Notes: generated from the sequence alone by a model not told the origin. DNA of 9,750 nucleotides from Bacteroidales bacterium (GCA_029934165.1 JAOZMU010000082.1:1-9750), one strand, 5' to 3'. Positions 1-7,727 are shown, counted from the first letter of the stretch. A program made the numbers and translations.

Positions 1-252
1 AGCTTGATGGTGTATGTTCCGTCTTCGACAACGTCCCAGAAGTCATCTGTTCCGTTCCAAGTCTCGGCATTTTCTCCTGCCTTGACGAGTTCCCGGTCAA
101 GGAGGATGGCCATCAGATTGTCCGATTCATCGTAAACCTCCAAATCAGCTTCCACCGAGCCTCCGGTGAGCGTAAACTGAATCTCTGTCTCATCATTCAC
201 GCCGTCATCATCAGGTGAGATCACCTGGGGAACAGATGTCACATCGCTGATC
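1..252 (-). other. FlgD-type Ig-like domain 3, cut by the window edge
   Basis: Starting near residue 2095, directly after the propeller, the sequence reads VPQVISPDDDGVNDETEIQF, then DLEVYDESDNLMAILLD, E-T-W-N-G-T-D-D and DGTYTIKL at the edge. S-P-x-x-D-G-V-N-D-E-T-x-I is a common opening of this module. The domain may be nearly complete here; what follows on the left is not visible. Confidence 0.78.
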
Positions 253-3200
253 TCAAGCTCTGTTTTCACCCATATATTCCATGTCCCGTTTCTTGTGGAT
301 TGGAATGCGATGTTCTCATTCACCGGTGACATTGCCGGTTCGGAATCCCACCAGGCATTTCCGTTATCAATATTGTCAATATAATCGGATTCGCCGCTTC
401 CGTTGGTGTTGACGACTCGAATAGCGCGGGAAGTCTCATCTCTGTTGGTCACAAAGATGATCTGCCCGGTCTGACCAGACCACGCGGGCAGGAAATCCGA
501 ACCGCTCTCCGTCACGACGGTCTGGTTTGTGCCGTCCGCATCCATGACAGCGACTTTGTCCGAATAGAGGGATTTTGTGAAGGCGATCTTCTTTCCATCA
601 GGTGACCAGACTGGATCAAGATAAAATTCAACGGAATCATATGTGATCTGTTGCGGCATCTCGCCAGTTCCGTCGGCATTGACCTTGACCTTCCAGATTT
701 CCCCATTCATGGAAAAGGCGATCTGGGTTCCGTCCGAAGACCATGTGGGATGAGAATCATAGTGTTCTCCGTCGGTCAGTTGGGTCAGTCCGGTTCCATC
801 CGCTCGGACAATCCAGATATGTTCAAAATGGTCATCTCCACCATTTCTGTCGGACACAAAGACAATCCGGTCATCCCCGGCTGCCGGAGACCAAGCCGGA
901 TGATGGTCGCTGCCTTCATCGGTGGTCAGCGGCAGTGCGGTTTTTCCGATTTCGGCAAAGTCATCCGCATCCATGATCCATATATTCTGATCAATCTCTT
1001 CCGATATATTCTCGTCCGTGTTTCTTTTCGACATAAACACGATCTTTGTCCCGTCAGAAGACCAGGTCGGCGTGAATCCGCCCCGGGTGGTCAGGAGCGA
1101 GAGATAACCGCCTGCCAATTCGGAATAGTCAACCGTCCAGCTCCATGAGAAGACCGACTCAAGCGGGTTGCCGGCAAAGTCGTCTGCCGCGGTGAGGCTG
1201 GCCTGAACAGTTGATCCGTCGGGCCAGGGGGCTGGTTCGGAAACGACTTTCCAGAGGGAGAAGGTCATAATTTCCGAGGCTTCATCATAATTGATGCCTT
1301 CCGAATCCATGCCGTAGGAGATGCCGTTCACCTCAATCTGAAGGGTGTCCGGGTCAACCCCGCTGCCCTCTCCGTCCGTGATCCTGATCTGAATTTCCAT
1401 GCTTCCCCAGGATGATCCGTCCCCAGGGGTCGGGGAATCAGCTACAGGGCCGGTTGCGTCAATTTTGATCTGATAATGATTGGCAGGGCCCCAGTTGCCG
1501 CCGCCGTCCAAGGAGCGGACGTGGAAATACCATACGCCGTCCGCTACATCGTTGTATGTCACGGTTTCGGAAGCCCCTTCGCTAATCTCATCCGGAAGGG
1601 TGCCGGGATTCTGATCCAGTGTGTGACTGTATTCCACAACGCTTGCATCATCAGGGATGATGGTGAATGTGGGATCATTATCCGATTTTCCGCCCTGGCT
1701 GATGACAAAGTTGTCAATGTGATAGGCCGTTCCCTCGGGATTCTCCTCTCCCATGACGAGTTCCATCCATCCGGTGAGATCGTAATCCGCAAAAAAGAGT
1801 TCTTCCACGATATATTCGGACTGGCCCGGATCGTCGTTTTTCAGCATGTTGTAGAGATTGAATGCCGCATGATGCCACGCATTGTCCGCGTTCACGTCTT
1901 CAATCACGCCGATGGGCCTGTAGAGGTCTTCCCCGGGATTCATGTTGTCATCCAGGGTTTCAACGGTTTTCGGATCATCGGTGAACACGATCTCTTTCCA
2001 CATCCCATTGACATAAGCGATCAGATTCACCTTCAGGTCGTGAGGTATCTTATAATCAAAGCGGACCATGGGATATTCTTCCGCGTCAAAGGGGCTGATT
2101 CGCACGAAATTGGCAAAGTCGCCGCCTTCTTCGATGTTCGTCAGTCTGACAGAATACGCCCCGGATGAGGCGGTCTCATCCGAGCGTGTGACTTCGGCCC
2201 CGTAGCTGTAACTCATATTGGCCCATTCATCCAGGTCCGCTTCAAAGGTATTCTGGCACAAGGACGGATGGGTTGCCGAGGTGACCCCCGGAGCGGGCGG
2301 AGGAAACATATCTGCTGTTATGAGAGAATTCTGTTTGCTCGGGTCAACATCAGATGTCACGGTAATCGTTTCGATAAGGCTGTACGAAACTCCGATCTTT
2401 CCTGCTGACGCATTGCTGGTTTCACTGACCCTGGCTGTCCCACGATAGACTCCGCTGTTCGGGGCAGTTTCTAAGAGTTGGAGTGAGATACCGCCGGAAT
2501 CGGTATTGCTGCTTCTGAGGGTGACAAGTGTGGAATTGACCGATGTGGCATCCGCATCTGTTCCCACCAGTTCGATATGCAACGAATCTCCCATTGCAAC
2601 GTCATCACTGAAATCGCTGTAAAAATCGTCGGTTTTGAAGTCAAGGGATGTCACCTTTCCGGGTTGGGAAAGAATGACCTCGACAGATACCGGGTCGGAC
2701 AGCGAGCTTTGGTTTCCGGCAGGATCAACAGACCGGGCAGTCAGGGAATTTTCCCCGGTTTTGAGCCAGACCTCGGTTTTCGAGAAGCACCCGGTATCTT
2801 CATCTGCCTGCGTGGTTCCTTGGGAAACACCGTTTGCAAAGACTTCCACTTCAATGCCCGGATCGGCAACACCGTGGACGGTAAGGGTTTTGAGGTTGCT
2901 CGGGGAAGCAGGCGGATAGATCACGGGCGGTTCCGGGGAACCGGACATCACCGCGTAATACACCGCATAGTCATTGAAATTCAGGATGCTGGCTGTGATC
3001 ACATTGTTTTCAATGTCGGTTTCCGCATCCGTGTAAACCCATTGCTGTGTCACGGGATTCCATCGGAAGAGGTTCAGTTTTTCTTCGTCAATACCGCTCA
3101 GTTGGGCATCTGTATAGTAAAAGTTTAAGGTGCAGGGTTTTAAGAAATCATAGCCTGCGGGTTTTACTTCATAAATTTCTCCTATGGGTGTCAGCCCCTC

Positions 3201-6200
3201 ATCTGTTGCGGACGGAGGCTCTGCCGCAGGTTTGATGGAGAAAAGGTCTGCATCGTCGGGGATGGCATTGTCCGGGAGTTCAAGTGACACCATGCTGTCG
3301 GGGCTGGTGATGGTGCTGCCGAACCGGAAGCCCACGTTAGCCATTTCGACTTTTACGGTGTCATCTTTAAAATGGCCGTCCTGATTATAGACCGTCAGCC
3401 GGATGGTATAGACTCCCATGGGGATATAATAGTCTTCATCTCCGGAAGCTGTGGCGACTTTTTCAGCCGTATGCCAGGTGGCAAGATTTCCGTACAAGGT
3501 TCTTGTGGGCGGAAGCGGTTTATTGTCGTCAAAGACCTCTGTACCGGAAGTGATCAGCGTTGTCCATTCTGTCGGAGACTCTCCCACACCGTATTCCACG
3601 GTGTATTTGGCGAACTTGTTTGCCGAGGCAGTTCCGATAATCGGCACGCTGTAGGAAATGAGCGAATTTTCATAAGGCACACGGATTTCCGCTGTTATGG
3701 TGGAAATATCCACGATGCCGCGTCCTGTTGCGAGTTTCAGTGTTTCGGTGCCGTTCTGATTTCCAATGAGAAGATCACCGTTGCCATCCGATGAAATGGC
3801 ATTGGGAGTGTCCAAACTGAAGTTTGTGCCCCAGGGGGGAGAAGGCAGGTAAGGCAATTCAATGAGATAATAGCCATCGGGATTTACTTTGAAAATTCTG
3901 CTCTGGCTATTGTCTGCGATAAAGAGGTTGTCGTTGAAGTCCAATGCCAATGCTATAGGGGCAAAGTTGTTGACTCCGAGATTGTCTGCTGTGATGCTGA
4001 ATATCAGAGCGTCTGATGCGTCGTATTTGTTTACGGTATCCGTATCAATTTGATATGTGTTTCCTGCTGAATCTGTAACTGCTGACGCGGGGGTGACTGT
4101 CTGAGAAGACGAATCATCAGGTATTGTTCCGTAGGCGTTGCAGTCAATGGGTGATCCGTCAGTGGTGCTGAATTGAAAATAATACCAAGTTTCGGGTACC
4201 TGATTTCCGGTGCTGTCAGTGCCGTCCCATCCGGTTTCATGGGTTCCTGCCTGTTTTGTTCCGTTCATCAGGGTTTTGATGAGGTTGTTTTCTTCATCAT
4301 AGATGGACAGGTTCAGGGCTGCGTCCTGTGAGACAGAATAGTTGATAACCACATCCGAGCTGTCTTCCGAACCGGTCTGAGATGCGGGAACCCATAAATC
4401 TCCCTGTGTTTCGTTATAGTCCGAACTCTTTGTGGTTTTATCCCACCAGGCTTTTCCGTTGTATGTGACAAAGGCAATGCCTTTGATTTCTTTTCCGATC
4501 AGCCCGACAACAGATGCGGGTATCTTCAGGCGTAACCATTTATCAGTCGGCGGTAGTTCTCCCATATTGTATAATGAAGCAGTTCCCAATTCTCCACCGG
4601 TCAGGATGTCATTGCTTCCCCAGTATGCCCTGTGTTCGCCGTCTCCGTCGTCTGTGTAGAATTGCAGAAGTATCTGCCGGGGCGGATTTGCCGGGTCAAG
4701 ATAGACATACTGGATGATGTTCTCATGGGATTCCAGTGTGAGGGGATCATCCGCATGAATGAAATAATGTCCGTGAGTGCCTTCACTGACGGGATCGGTG
4801 TGGGACTGCAAGCCGCTGTAGGTGATGTCGGTGTCCCATTCCCATGTGTCTATCTGGGTGGAACCGGGGGGCAGTTCGTCGTCAATCCAGACATCCGGGT
4901 CGTCGGATGTGGGCAGGTAGCCTTCGGAGCCGAGATTGATGTTTTGGGATACGGAATTGATGTGGAGTTTCAGTGCGTTGGTGCTTCTGTCTATGATGAG
5001 AGGGATTTCATCGGTTGCAGTGTTTCCGGCGAAATCGAACACGGTGAGTCGGGCGGTGTAAACACCATCTTCCAAAAATGCGGCATCAAATACCCCTAAT
5101 ATATTTCTTGCTGCCATTGAATAACCATACTCGATGGAAACATATTCTTCATCTTTAAGCAACTCAATATAATAAATTGCAAAATGCTCATCTAACGCAG
5201 TTCCCATGATGGTATAATAGTCATACTTGGGCGTGTCTTCTTTTATAAACACGATATCAGCCGCAGGCGGATTGCTGTCTATTATAATTTCATCAGAAAG
5301 TTCCCAAGTATCAGAAACATCTTTTATATTTACACCGTTAATGATGAAATGATATGCACCGTCTGGAACCAGTCTTCCTTCGTCATCTCTTCCATCCCAT
5401 TCATCTATGTAGCTCCCGCTATCTCTTATTTCATTATTTGCCAGTGTTCTTATAAGTGTGCCGTTAGCATCATAAATCAGAGCACTGACCATAGAAGGAT
5501 ATTTAATTTCATAACCTATTTCCAGATAATCCTGAATAAGCGGGCTTGAACTCGGAGAGAATTGATACTTTGTCTCATTTGCAAAAGGAACGTCCTGACC
5601 TCTCGGCAGTTGTATATAGGTAGGATCAGAGTTGTCCTTATCGCAGTTCGGATCGCTTTCACTCTGACATCCGGAATCCGGATCACAGTAAACAGTTGTA
5701 CAATTATCACCCTCTCCGCAATCTTTTGAAACAATTTTTCCATTTTTGCATACCTGACACTTATTAAGTTTCTTGGGTTTATGTTCACCGCATTCACCAG
5801 TCCCAGGATTACATTCATCCTCTGTGCATTCGTTTCCATCACTACATTTAGGAACAATCTTCTTATTTTTACATATATGGCATTTATCAAGTTCTATGGG
5901 TGTATTGGTACATTCACCAGTCTCCGGATTACATTCATCTTTTGTACATTCATTGTCATCATTGCATGCAGATTTAAGTTTTCCGTTTTCACATACTTCA
6001 CAGATGCCCGGTTCCTCATGAATACATTCGAAAGTTTCCAGATCACAGATATCTTTTGTACATTCATTCCCATCATCGCAATCTTTTTCTACAATCTGAC
6101 CGTCTTCTAATAATACTTCACACTTTCCCAAATCCGGTTTTGCGACTATTGGAATATTCTTAGTCGTAAAATCACCGTTTAAAGATTCTATTCGGAGAAC

Positions 6201-6533
6201 AATTTCTCCTGTCAGAGTCTCGCCATTTGGAGATTTTCCTACACTAAATGAAAATGTAGCTGTCCCACTGCTCCCTTTAAAAATATCACCTATGCTTGCT
6301 GTATCTGGATTCATACTAATCCACGAGGGGGTGCTTGTTACGGAAACAGTTACTCCATAAAACGAAAAAATTACGCTTTCATTATTTACGGATAAATTAA
6401 GAGTGTTGCCTGTTGAATCCTGCATCACAGTGTGTGCATAAGCTGAATTTAACGGCAAGCAACATATGGATACAAGAGCGCATAATAGCACTGAAAAAAA
6501 GGATAACCTTTGTTTTAGCATTTTTTTTGTCAT
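1..6533 (-). CDS. Giant exported multidomain protein (Cys-rich repeats, FlgD-type Ig, jelly-rolls, TolB-like propeller), 3' end outside window
   Basis: This frame stays open from ATG 6533 to base 1 (2177 codons plus two bases); no stop is present, so the C-terminus is unseen. Order by residue: signal peptide 1-33; beta domain 34-136; four Cys-rich repeats 138-297; FlgD-type Ig 323-401; Ig-like 415-517; jelly-roll-like 548-702; FlgD-type Ig 723-793; NHL-like segment 809-935; Ig-like 935-1062; ZU5-like 1062-1196; Ig-like 1198-1286; beta domain 1287-1395; second jelly-roll-like 1425-1612; Ig/FN3-like 1617-1700; Ig-like 1695-1810; PD40 propeller 1819-2091; third FlgD-type Ig from 2095, cut by the window. 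The role is probably extracellular or cell-surface binding or scaffolding; no catalytic motif was recognised. The start is supported by the signal peptide, but no good Shine-Dalgarno precedes it (AGAAAG lies 13 bases away); ATG 6521 is an alternative. Composition changes abruptly near 5090. The function is inferred from domain types only. Confidence 0.93.
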   Translation of the reverse strand, partial: MTKKMLKQRLSFFSVLLCALVSICCLPLNSAYAHTVMQDSTGNTLNLSVNNESVIFSFYGVTVSVTSTPSWISMNPDTASIGDIFKGSSGTATFSFSVGKSPNGETLTGEIVLRIESLNGDFTTKNIPIVAKPDLGKCEVLLEDGQIVEKDCDDGNECTKDICDLETFECIHEEPGICEVCENGKLKSACNDDNECTKDECNPETGECTNTPIELDKCHICKNKKIVPKCSDGNECTEDECNPGTGECGEHKPKKLNKCQVCKNGKIVSKDCGEGDNCTTVYCDPDSGCQSESDPNCDKDNSDPTYIQLPRGQDVPFANETKYQFSPSSSPLIQDYLEIGYEIKYPSMVSALIYDANGTLIRTLANNEIRDSGSYIDEWDGRDDEGRLVPDGAYHFIINGVNIKDVSDTWELSDEIIIDSNPPAADIVFIKEDTPKYDYYTIMGTALDEHFAIYYIELLKDEEYVSIEYGYSMAARNILGVFDAAFLEDGVYTARLTVFDFAGNTATDEIPLIIDRSTNALKLHINSVSQNINLGSEGYLPTSDDPDVWIDDELPPGSTQIDTWEWDTDITYSGLQSHTDPVSEGTHGHYFIHADDPLTLESHENIIQYVYLDPANPPRQILLQFYTDDGDGEHRAYWGSNDILTGGELGTASLYNMGELPPTDKWLRLKIPASVVGLIGKEIKGIAFVTYNGKAWWDKTTKSSDYNETQGDLWVPASQTGSEDSSDVVINYSVSQDAALNLSIYDEENNLIKTLMNGTKQAGTHETGWDGTDSTGNQVPETWYYFQFSTTDGSPIDCNAYGTIPDDSSSQTVTPASAVTDSAGNTYQIDTDTVNKYDASDALIFSITADNLGVNNFAPIALALDFNDNLFIADNSQSRIFKVNPDGYYLIELPYLPSPPWGTNFSLDTPNAISSDGNGDLLIGNQNGTETLKLATGRGIVDISTITAEIRVPYENSLISYSVPIIGTASANKFAKYTVEYGVGESPTEWTTLITSGTEVFDDNKPLPPTRTLYGNLATWHTAEKVATASGDEDYYIPMGVYTIRLTVYNQDGHFKDDTVKVEMANVGFRFGSTITSPDSMVSLELPDNAIPDDADLFSIKPAAEPPSATDEGLTPIGEIYEVKPAGYDFLKPCTLNFYYTDAQLSGIDEEKLNLFRWNPVTQQWVYTDAETDIENNVITASILNFNDYAVYYAVMSGSPEPPVIYPPASPSNLKTLTVHGVADPGIEVEVFANGVSQGTTQADEDTGCFSKTEVWLKTGENSLTARSVDPAGNQSSLSDPVSVEVILSQPGKVTSLDFKTDDFYSDFSDDVAMGDSLHIELVGTDADATSVNSTLVTLRSSNTDSGGISLQLLETAPNSGVYRGTARVSETSNASAGKIGVSYSLIETITVTSDVDPSKQNSLITADMFPPPAPGVTSATHPSLCQNTFEADLDEWANMSYSYGAEVTRSDETASSGAYSVRLTNIEEGGDFANFVRISPFDAEEYPMVRFDYKIPHDLKVNLIAYVNGMWKEIVFTDDPKTVETLDDNMNPGEDLYRPIGVIEDVNADNAWHHAAFNLYNMLKNDDPGQSEYIVEELFFADYDLTGWMELVMGEENPEGTAYHIDNFVISQGGKSDNDPTFTIIPDDASVVEYSHTLDQNPGTLPDEISEGASETVTYNDVADGVWYFHVRSLDGGGNWGPANHYQIKIDATGPVADSPTPGDGSSWGSMEIQIRITDGEGSGVDPDTLQIEVNGISYGMDSEGINYDEASEIMTFSLWKVVSEPAPWPDGSTVQASLTAADDFAGNPLESVFSWSWTVDYSELAGGYLSLLTTRGGFTPTWSSDGTKIVFMSKRNTDENISEEIDQNIWIMDADDFAEIGKTALPLTTDEGSDHHPAWSPAAGDDRIVFVSDRNGGDDHFEHIWIVRADGTGLTQLTDGEHYDSHPTWSSDGTQIAFSMNGEIWKVKVNADGTGEMPQQITYDSVEFYLDPVWSPDGKKIAFTKSLYSDKVAVMDADGTNQTVVTESGSDFLPAWSGQTGQIIFVTNRDETSRAIRVVNTNGSGESDYIDNIDNGNAWWDSEPAMSPVNENIAFQSTRNGTWNIWVKTELEISDVTSVPQVISPDDDGVNDETEIQFTLTGGSVEADLEVYDESDNLMAILLDRELVKAGENAETWNGTDDFWDVVEDGTYTIK
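262..1078 (-). other. TolB-type PD40 beta-propeller (six repeats)
   Basis: Residues about 1819-2091 hold six blades, each with a W-S-x-D-G-x-x-I-x-F type strand: Trp at 1824, 1881, 1931, 1976 and 2018, with Met at 2068 replacing Trp in the last. The cores read WSSDGTKIVF, WSPAAGDDRIVF, WSSDGTQIAF, WSPDGKKIAF, WSGQTGQIIF and MSPVNENIAF. Blades also show S-x-R-N and I-W-I-M-D-A-D-type strands, and spacing is 42-57 residues. This is the PD40/WD40-like repeat of TolB, which usually mediates protein or peptide binding. Six blades could close a propeller. Confidence 0.88.
1699..2259 (-). other. Jelly-roll-like domain 2 (CBM-type), residues about 1425-1612
   Basis: The segment opens with NTFEADLDEWANMSYSYGA and SSGAYSVRLTN, continues with MVRFDYKIPHDLKVNLIAYV, 'WHHAAFNLYNML' and closes with TAYHIDNFVIS. 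The order 'deviation from a value of the E-x-x-L-D-x-W type, paired S-G-x-x-S-x-x-L-x, R-F-D-Y-K, then H-I-D-N' is that of carbohydrate-binding-module-like jelly rolls (CBM4/9/11 type). No ligand or metal site can be assigned. The gene body here is in the GC-richer part of the frame. Confidence 0.5.
2946..3350 (-). other. ZU5-like domain
   Basis: Residues about 1062-1196 have the order typical of ZU5-like modules in exported bacterial proteins: an opening strand with SLELPDNAIPDDADLFSI, a middle part of the form GEIYEVKPAGYDFLKPCTLN, then 'LNLFRWNPVTQQWVY', 'NNVITASILNFNDYAVYY'. The closing segment, where the domain is followed by a strand reading F-x-x-Y-A-V, is characteristic. ZU5 folds are usually protein-protein interaction or structural modules. 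The call rests on motif order and no profile search. Confidence 0.55.
3730..4108 (-). other. NHL/SMP-30-like beta-propeller fragment
   Basis: Residues about 809-935 carry blade-like strings: AVTDSAGNTYQIDTDTVNKY, IALALDFNDNLFIAD followed by SRIFKVNPDG, and NAISSDGNGDLLIGN. The pattern of a residue pair, then D-x-x-G/D-N-L-x-I-A-D and then V-x-K-F/Y is that of NHL repeats. Only about three units are visible, too few for a usual six-bladed propeller, so this is either a partial propeller or a diverged domain. Confidence 0.5.
4155..4366 (-). other. FlgD-type Ig-like domain 2 of the giant protein
   Basis: Residues about 723-793 repeat the pattern of the first FlgD-type domain: 'VVINYSVSQDAALNLSIYD', then 'LIKTLMNGTKQAGTHE', then G-W-D-G-T-D-x-x-G-x-x-V-P and a final strand with YYFQF. 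The W-D-G-x-D-x-x-G turn is the strongest mark. It directly follows the first jelly-roll-like domain and precedes an NHL-like segment. Confidence 0.78.
4429..4893 (-). other. Jelly-roll-like domain 1 (VW-DD ... YVYLDPANPP ... HRAYWG type)
   Basis: Residues about 548-702 contain a set of motifs that I recall as a recurring uncharacterised module in large secreted bacterial proteins: VWIDDELPPG, a Trp-rich strand (TWEWD), HTDPVSEGTHGHYF, YVYLDPANPPRQILLQF, EHRAYWG and, near the end, GIAFVTYNGKAWWD. Regular beta strands and many exposed aromatics suggest a carbohydrate-binding-like beta sandwich. A ligand cannot be read from the sequence; the sugar-binding idea is inference. Confidence 0.6.
5332..5567 (-). 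other. FlgD-type Ig-like domain 1 of the giant protein
   Basis: Residues about 323-401 show the usual order of this fold: a beta strand pair, a strand of the type 'ALIYDANGTLIRTL', then the W-D-G-R-D-x-x-G turn and 'VPDGAYHF'. This is the FlgD_ig/FlgD-like pattern, seen in flagellar hook-cap proteins and as a common Ig module of large secreted proteins. Two related copies occur in the same protein, at about 4155-4366 and 1-250. Confidence 0.8.
5640..6125 (-). repeat. Four tandem ~120-bp repeats encoding Cys-rich CTDC-like units
   Basis: Residues 138-297 form four units of 40-41 residues. The full unit reads C-x2-C-x8-C-x5-C-x4-C-x6-C, with cores such as DGNECTxDxCNPxTGEC. Unit 1 lacks the second Cys (Leu instead); unit 4 has an extra Cys near its end; the total is 24 Cys, enough for 12 disulfides. 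At DNA level, units 2 and 3 share a nearly identical stretch (starting 5791 and 5911, exactly 120 bases apart), so at least this pair arose by a fairly recent tandem duplication. The core resembles the Dictyostelium CTDC slime repeat, which also occurs in secreted proteins of some bacteria. The segment is probably a disulfide-stabilised extracellular stalk or spacer. The family link is from memory of the motif. Confidence 0.85.
6435..6533 (-). other. Signal peptide of the giant protein
   Basis: Residues 1-33 have a lysine/arginine n-region (K3, K4, K7, R9), a hydrophobic core from L10 to about L26, and an Ala-Tyr-Ala signal peptidase I site before His34. Cys24 and Cys25 lie in the core but do not form a convincing lipobox, because the residues around them do not fit L-(A/S)-(G/A)-C. 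The protein is therefore expected to enter the Sec pathway and be released or passed across the outer membrane rather than lipidated. Confidence 0.85.
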
Positions 6534-6574
6534 GGCATCACATAGTCTTTCTAAAAGTTATTCATAATTTTTTT

Positions 6575-7702
6575 TTAATTTTCAGCATTAATGACTTCTT
6601 TAATAAATTTATCTGAAAATTCAGTCCATTGAAGAAGGTTGTCAATGTTCCCTTCAATATAATAATTTACCCTTTTTATATTTCCATCAGGATATCTGAA
6701 CAACATATCATATTGTAAACCTCCGCTTCTGTATTCTCCTTCACCTGATTGATGAAACAAAATATAAAGATTGTCAGATTCAATAATATAAGAAGCTTCC
6801 CTGTATTGTGTATGATACTCTGTAAATTCATCGAATTTTTTTCTGGCTTTCACCTCATTAAAAAAATTTATAACTTTTTCCCGACTTCGAGGGCCGAAAT
6901 ATTGTGCATAGTTAGCAGTATTTGATCTTGCTTTTTGTTTAAGTGCTGAATTCATATTTTTATAGACTGCTATTGGTTCTTCAAACTGAGATGGATAATT
7001 GTCTTTTTTGGCTCTTGCATTATCAAATAAAGATACGGATATTTTTGAACCGGTAAATCGAAAATAAACAGGATTCTCCTGGGATGTACCGAAAAGCGAT
7101 GTAAGAACAATTTCATTGTTATATTGAGGGTTTGAAATAGAAGAAAAGTGATCCGGCATTTCTGTTAATGCATCGTCAATCGCAGATATGTTCAGGATCA
7201 GAGGATGTGAGATCAAACCAAGATTCTGCACAAATTGATTTTCTTTCCTAATAATGAGTACAGGAACTCCCGGGACATCTTTTTTTTGTACGTCCAAGAT
7301 AAAATAGGATAAATTTCCCAAATCAAAACGTCTGACAATAACCGGTTCGGAATCTTTTAATAATTCCAAATATAAATTAAATGTAGATTCGCTGTCTCCA
7401 GAAACTGATTGATCGGTTATCTGCTTAAAAAGCCCCAAGTCTTTATTTTTTATAGACTCCAGAAGTTTTTTAAGCGTTAACTCCGGGCTATTCTCTTTCA
7501 CGCTCTTCAGTACTTCGTTAGCTGGCACGTTAAACTCAAAAACATTCAAAGCCAAATATATTTTTGTTGGGATAACATCATATTCAACTCTCATCGATAA
7601 AGAGTAAGTTTTCAATTCTCCTTCAAAGTCAGCATATGCAATAGTAAAGTTCGACATAAGAAGGCAAAAAAACATTCCACTGATAACAGATAACTTTTTC
7701 AT
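6575..7702 (-). CDS. Exported protein of unknown function, 375 residues
   Basis: I do not recognise this family. The signal peptide is clear: K2, K3, a hydrophobic stretch to about 19, and an Ala-Tyr-Ala site with cleavage after A24. The only Cys (C13) is in the signal peptide, so the mature protein has none, in contrast to both neighbours. Residues 62-98 are helical-looking and contain 'LTLKKLLESIKNKDLGLFKQ', a phrase often found in NTF2-like or DUF4878-type folds; strands follow (SYFILDVQ, PVLIIRKEN), and a second beta-rich part lies at 305-350 (YIIESDNLYILF, YDMLFRYPDGNIKRVNYYIE). The NTF2-like idea is weak inference. AAGGA lies 7 bases before ATG 7702. The stop is 41 bases before the giant gene's start, and the gap from the gene upstream is 81 bases. 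The gene is AT-rich, like its neighbours on both sides down to about 5090. Confidence 0.88.
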   Translation of the reverse strand: MKKLSVISGMFFCLLMSNFTIAYADFEGELKTYSLSMRVEYDVIPTKIYLALNVFEFNVPANEVLKSVKENSPELTLKKLLESIKNKDLGLFKQITDQSVSGDSESTFNLYLELLKDSEPVIVRRFDLGNLSYFILDVQKKDVPGVPVLIIRKENQFVQNLGLISHPLILNISAIDDALTEMPDHFSSISNPQYNNEIVLTSLFGTSQENPVYFRFTGSKISVSLFDNARAKKDNYPSQFEEPIAVYKNMNSALKQKARSNTANYAQYFGPRSREKVINFFNEVKARKKFDEFTEYHTQYREASYIIESDNLYILFHQSGEGEYRSGGLQYDMLFRYPDGNIKRVNYYIEGNIDNLLQWTEFSDKFIKEVINAEN

Positions 7703-7709
7703 TTGTGTA

Positions 7710-7714
7710 TCCTT
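7710..7714 (-). promoter_or_regulatory. Shine-Dalgarno AAGGA of the 375-residue protein gene
   Basis: AAGGA followed by a 7-base spacer precedes ATG 7702, matching the start of the signal peptide. Confidence 0.7.
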
Positions 7715-7727
7715 AATGTTAGATTTT

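Noticed and set aside
651..1148. Plus-strand open frame of 165 codons
   Set aside because: It is opposite the PD40 propeller repeats, whose motifs are clear on the minus strand.
1476..2168. Long plus-strand open frame of 230 codons
   Set aside because: It lies opposite the coherent minus-strand giant gene. Its translation has no recognisable domain or ribosome site, and such shadows are common opposite GC-rich coding sequence.
2577..3128. Plus-strand open frame of 183 codons
   Set aside because: It is antisense to the Ig-like and ZU5-like part of the giant gene, which reads sensibly through the whole stretch; no support for a separate gene.
5516..6076. Minus-strand frames in another phase across the Cys-rich repeats
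   Set aside because: They are alternate-phase readings of the same repeats; the phase continuous with 6533 gives the ordered Cys pattern.
5773..6110. Overlapping plus-strand frames with internal repeats
   Set aside because: The repetition is the reverse complement of the 120-bp Cys-rich units; the minus frame with its regular Cys spacing explains it.
5640..6125. CRISPR-like periodicity
   Set aside because: The period is about 120 bases, units are diverged and coding throughout, and there are no spacers.
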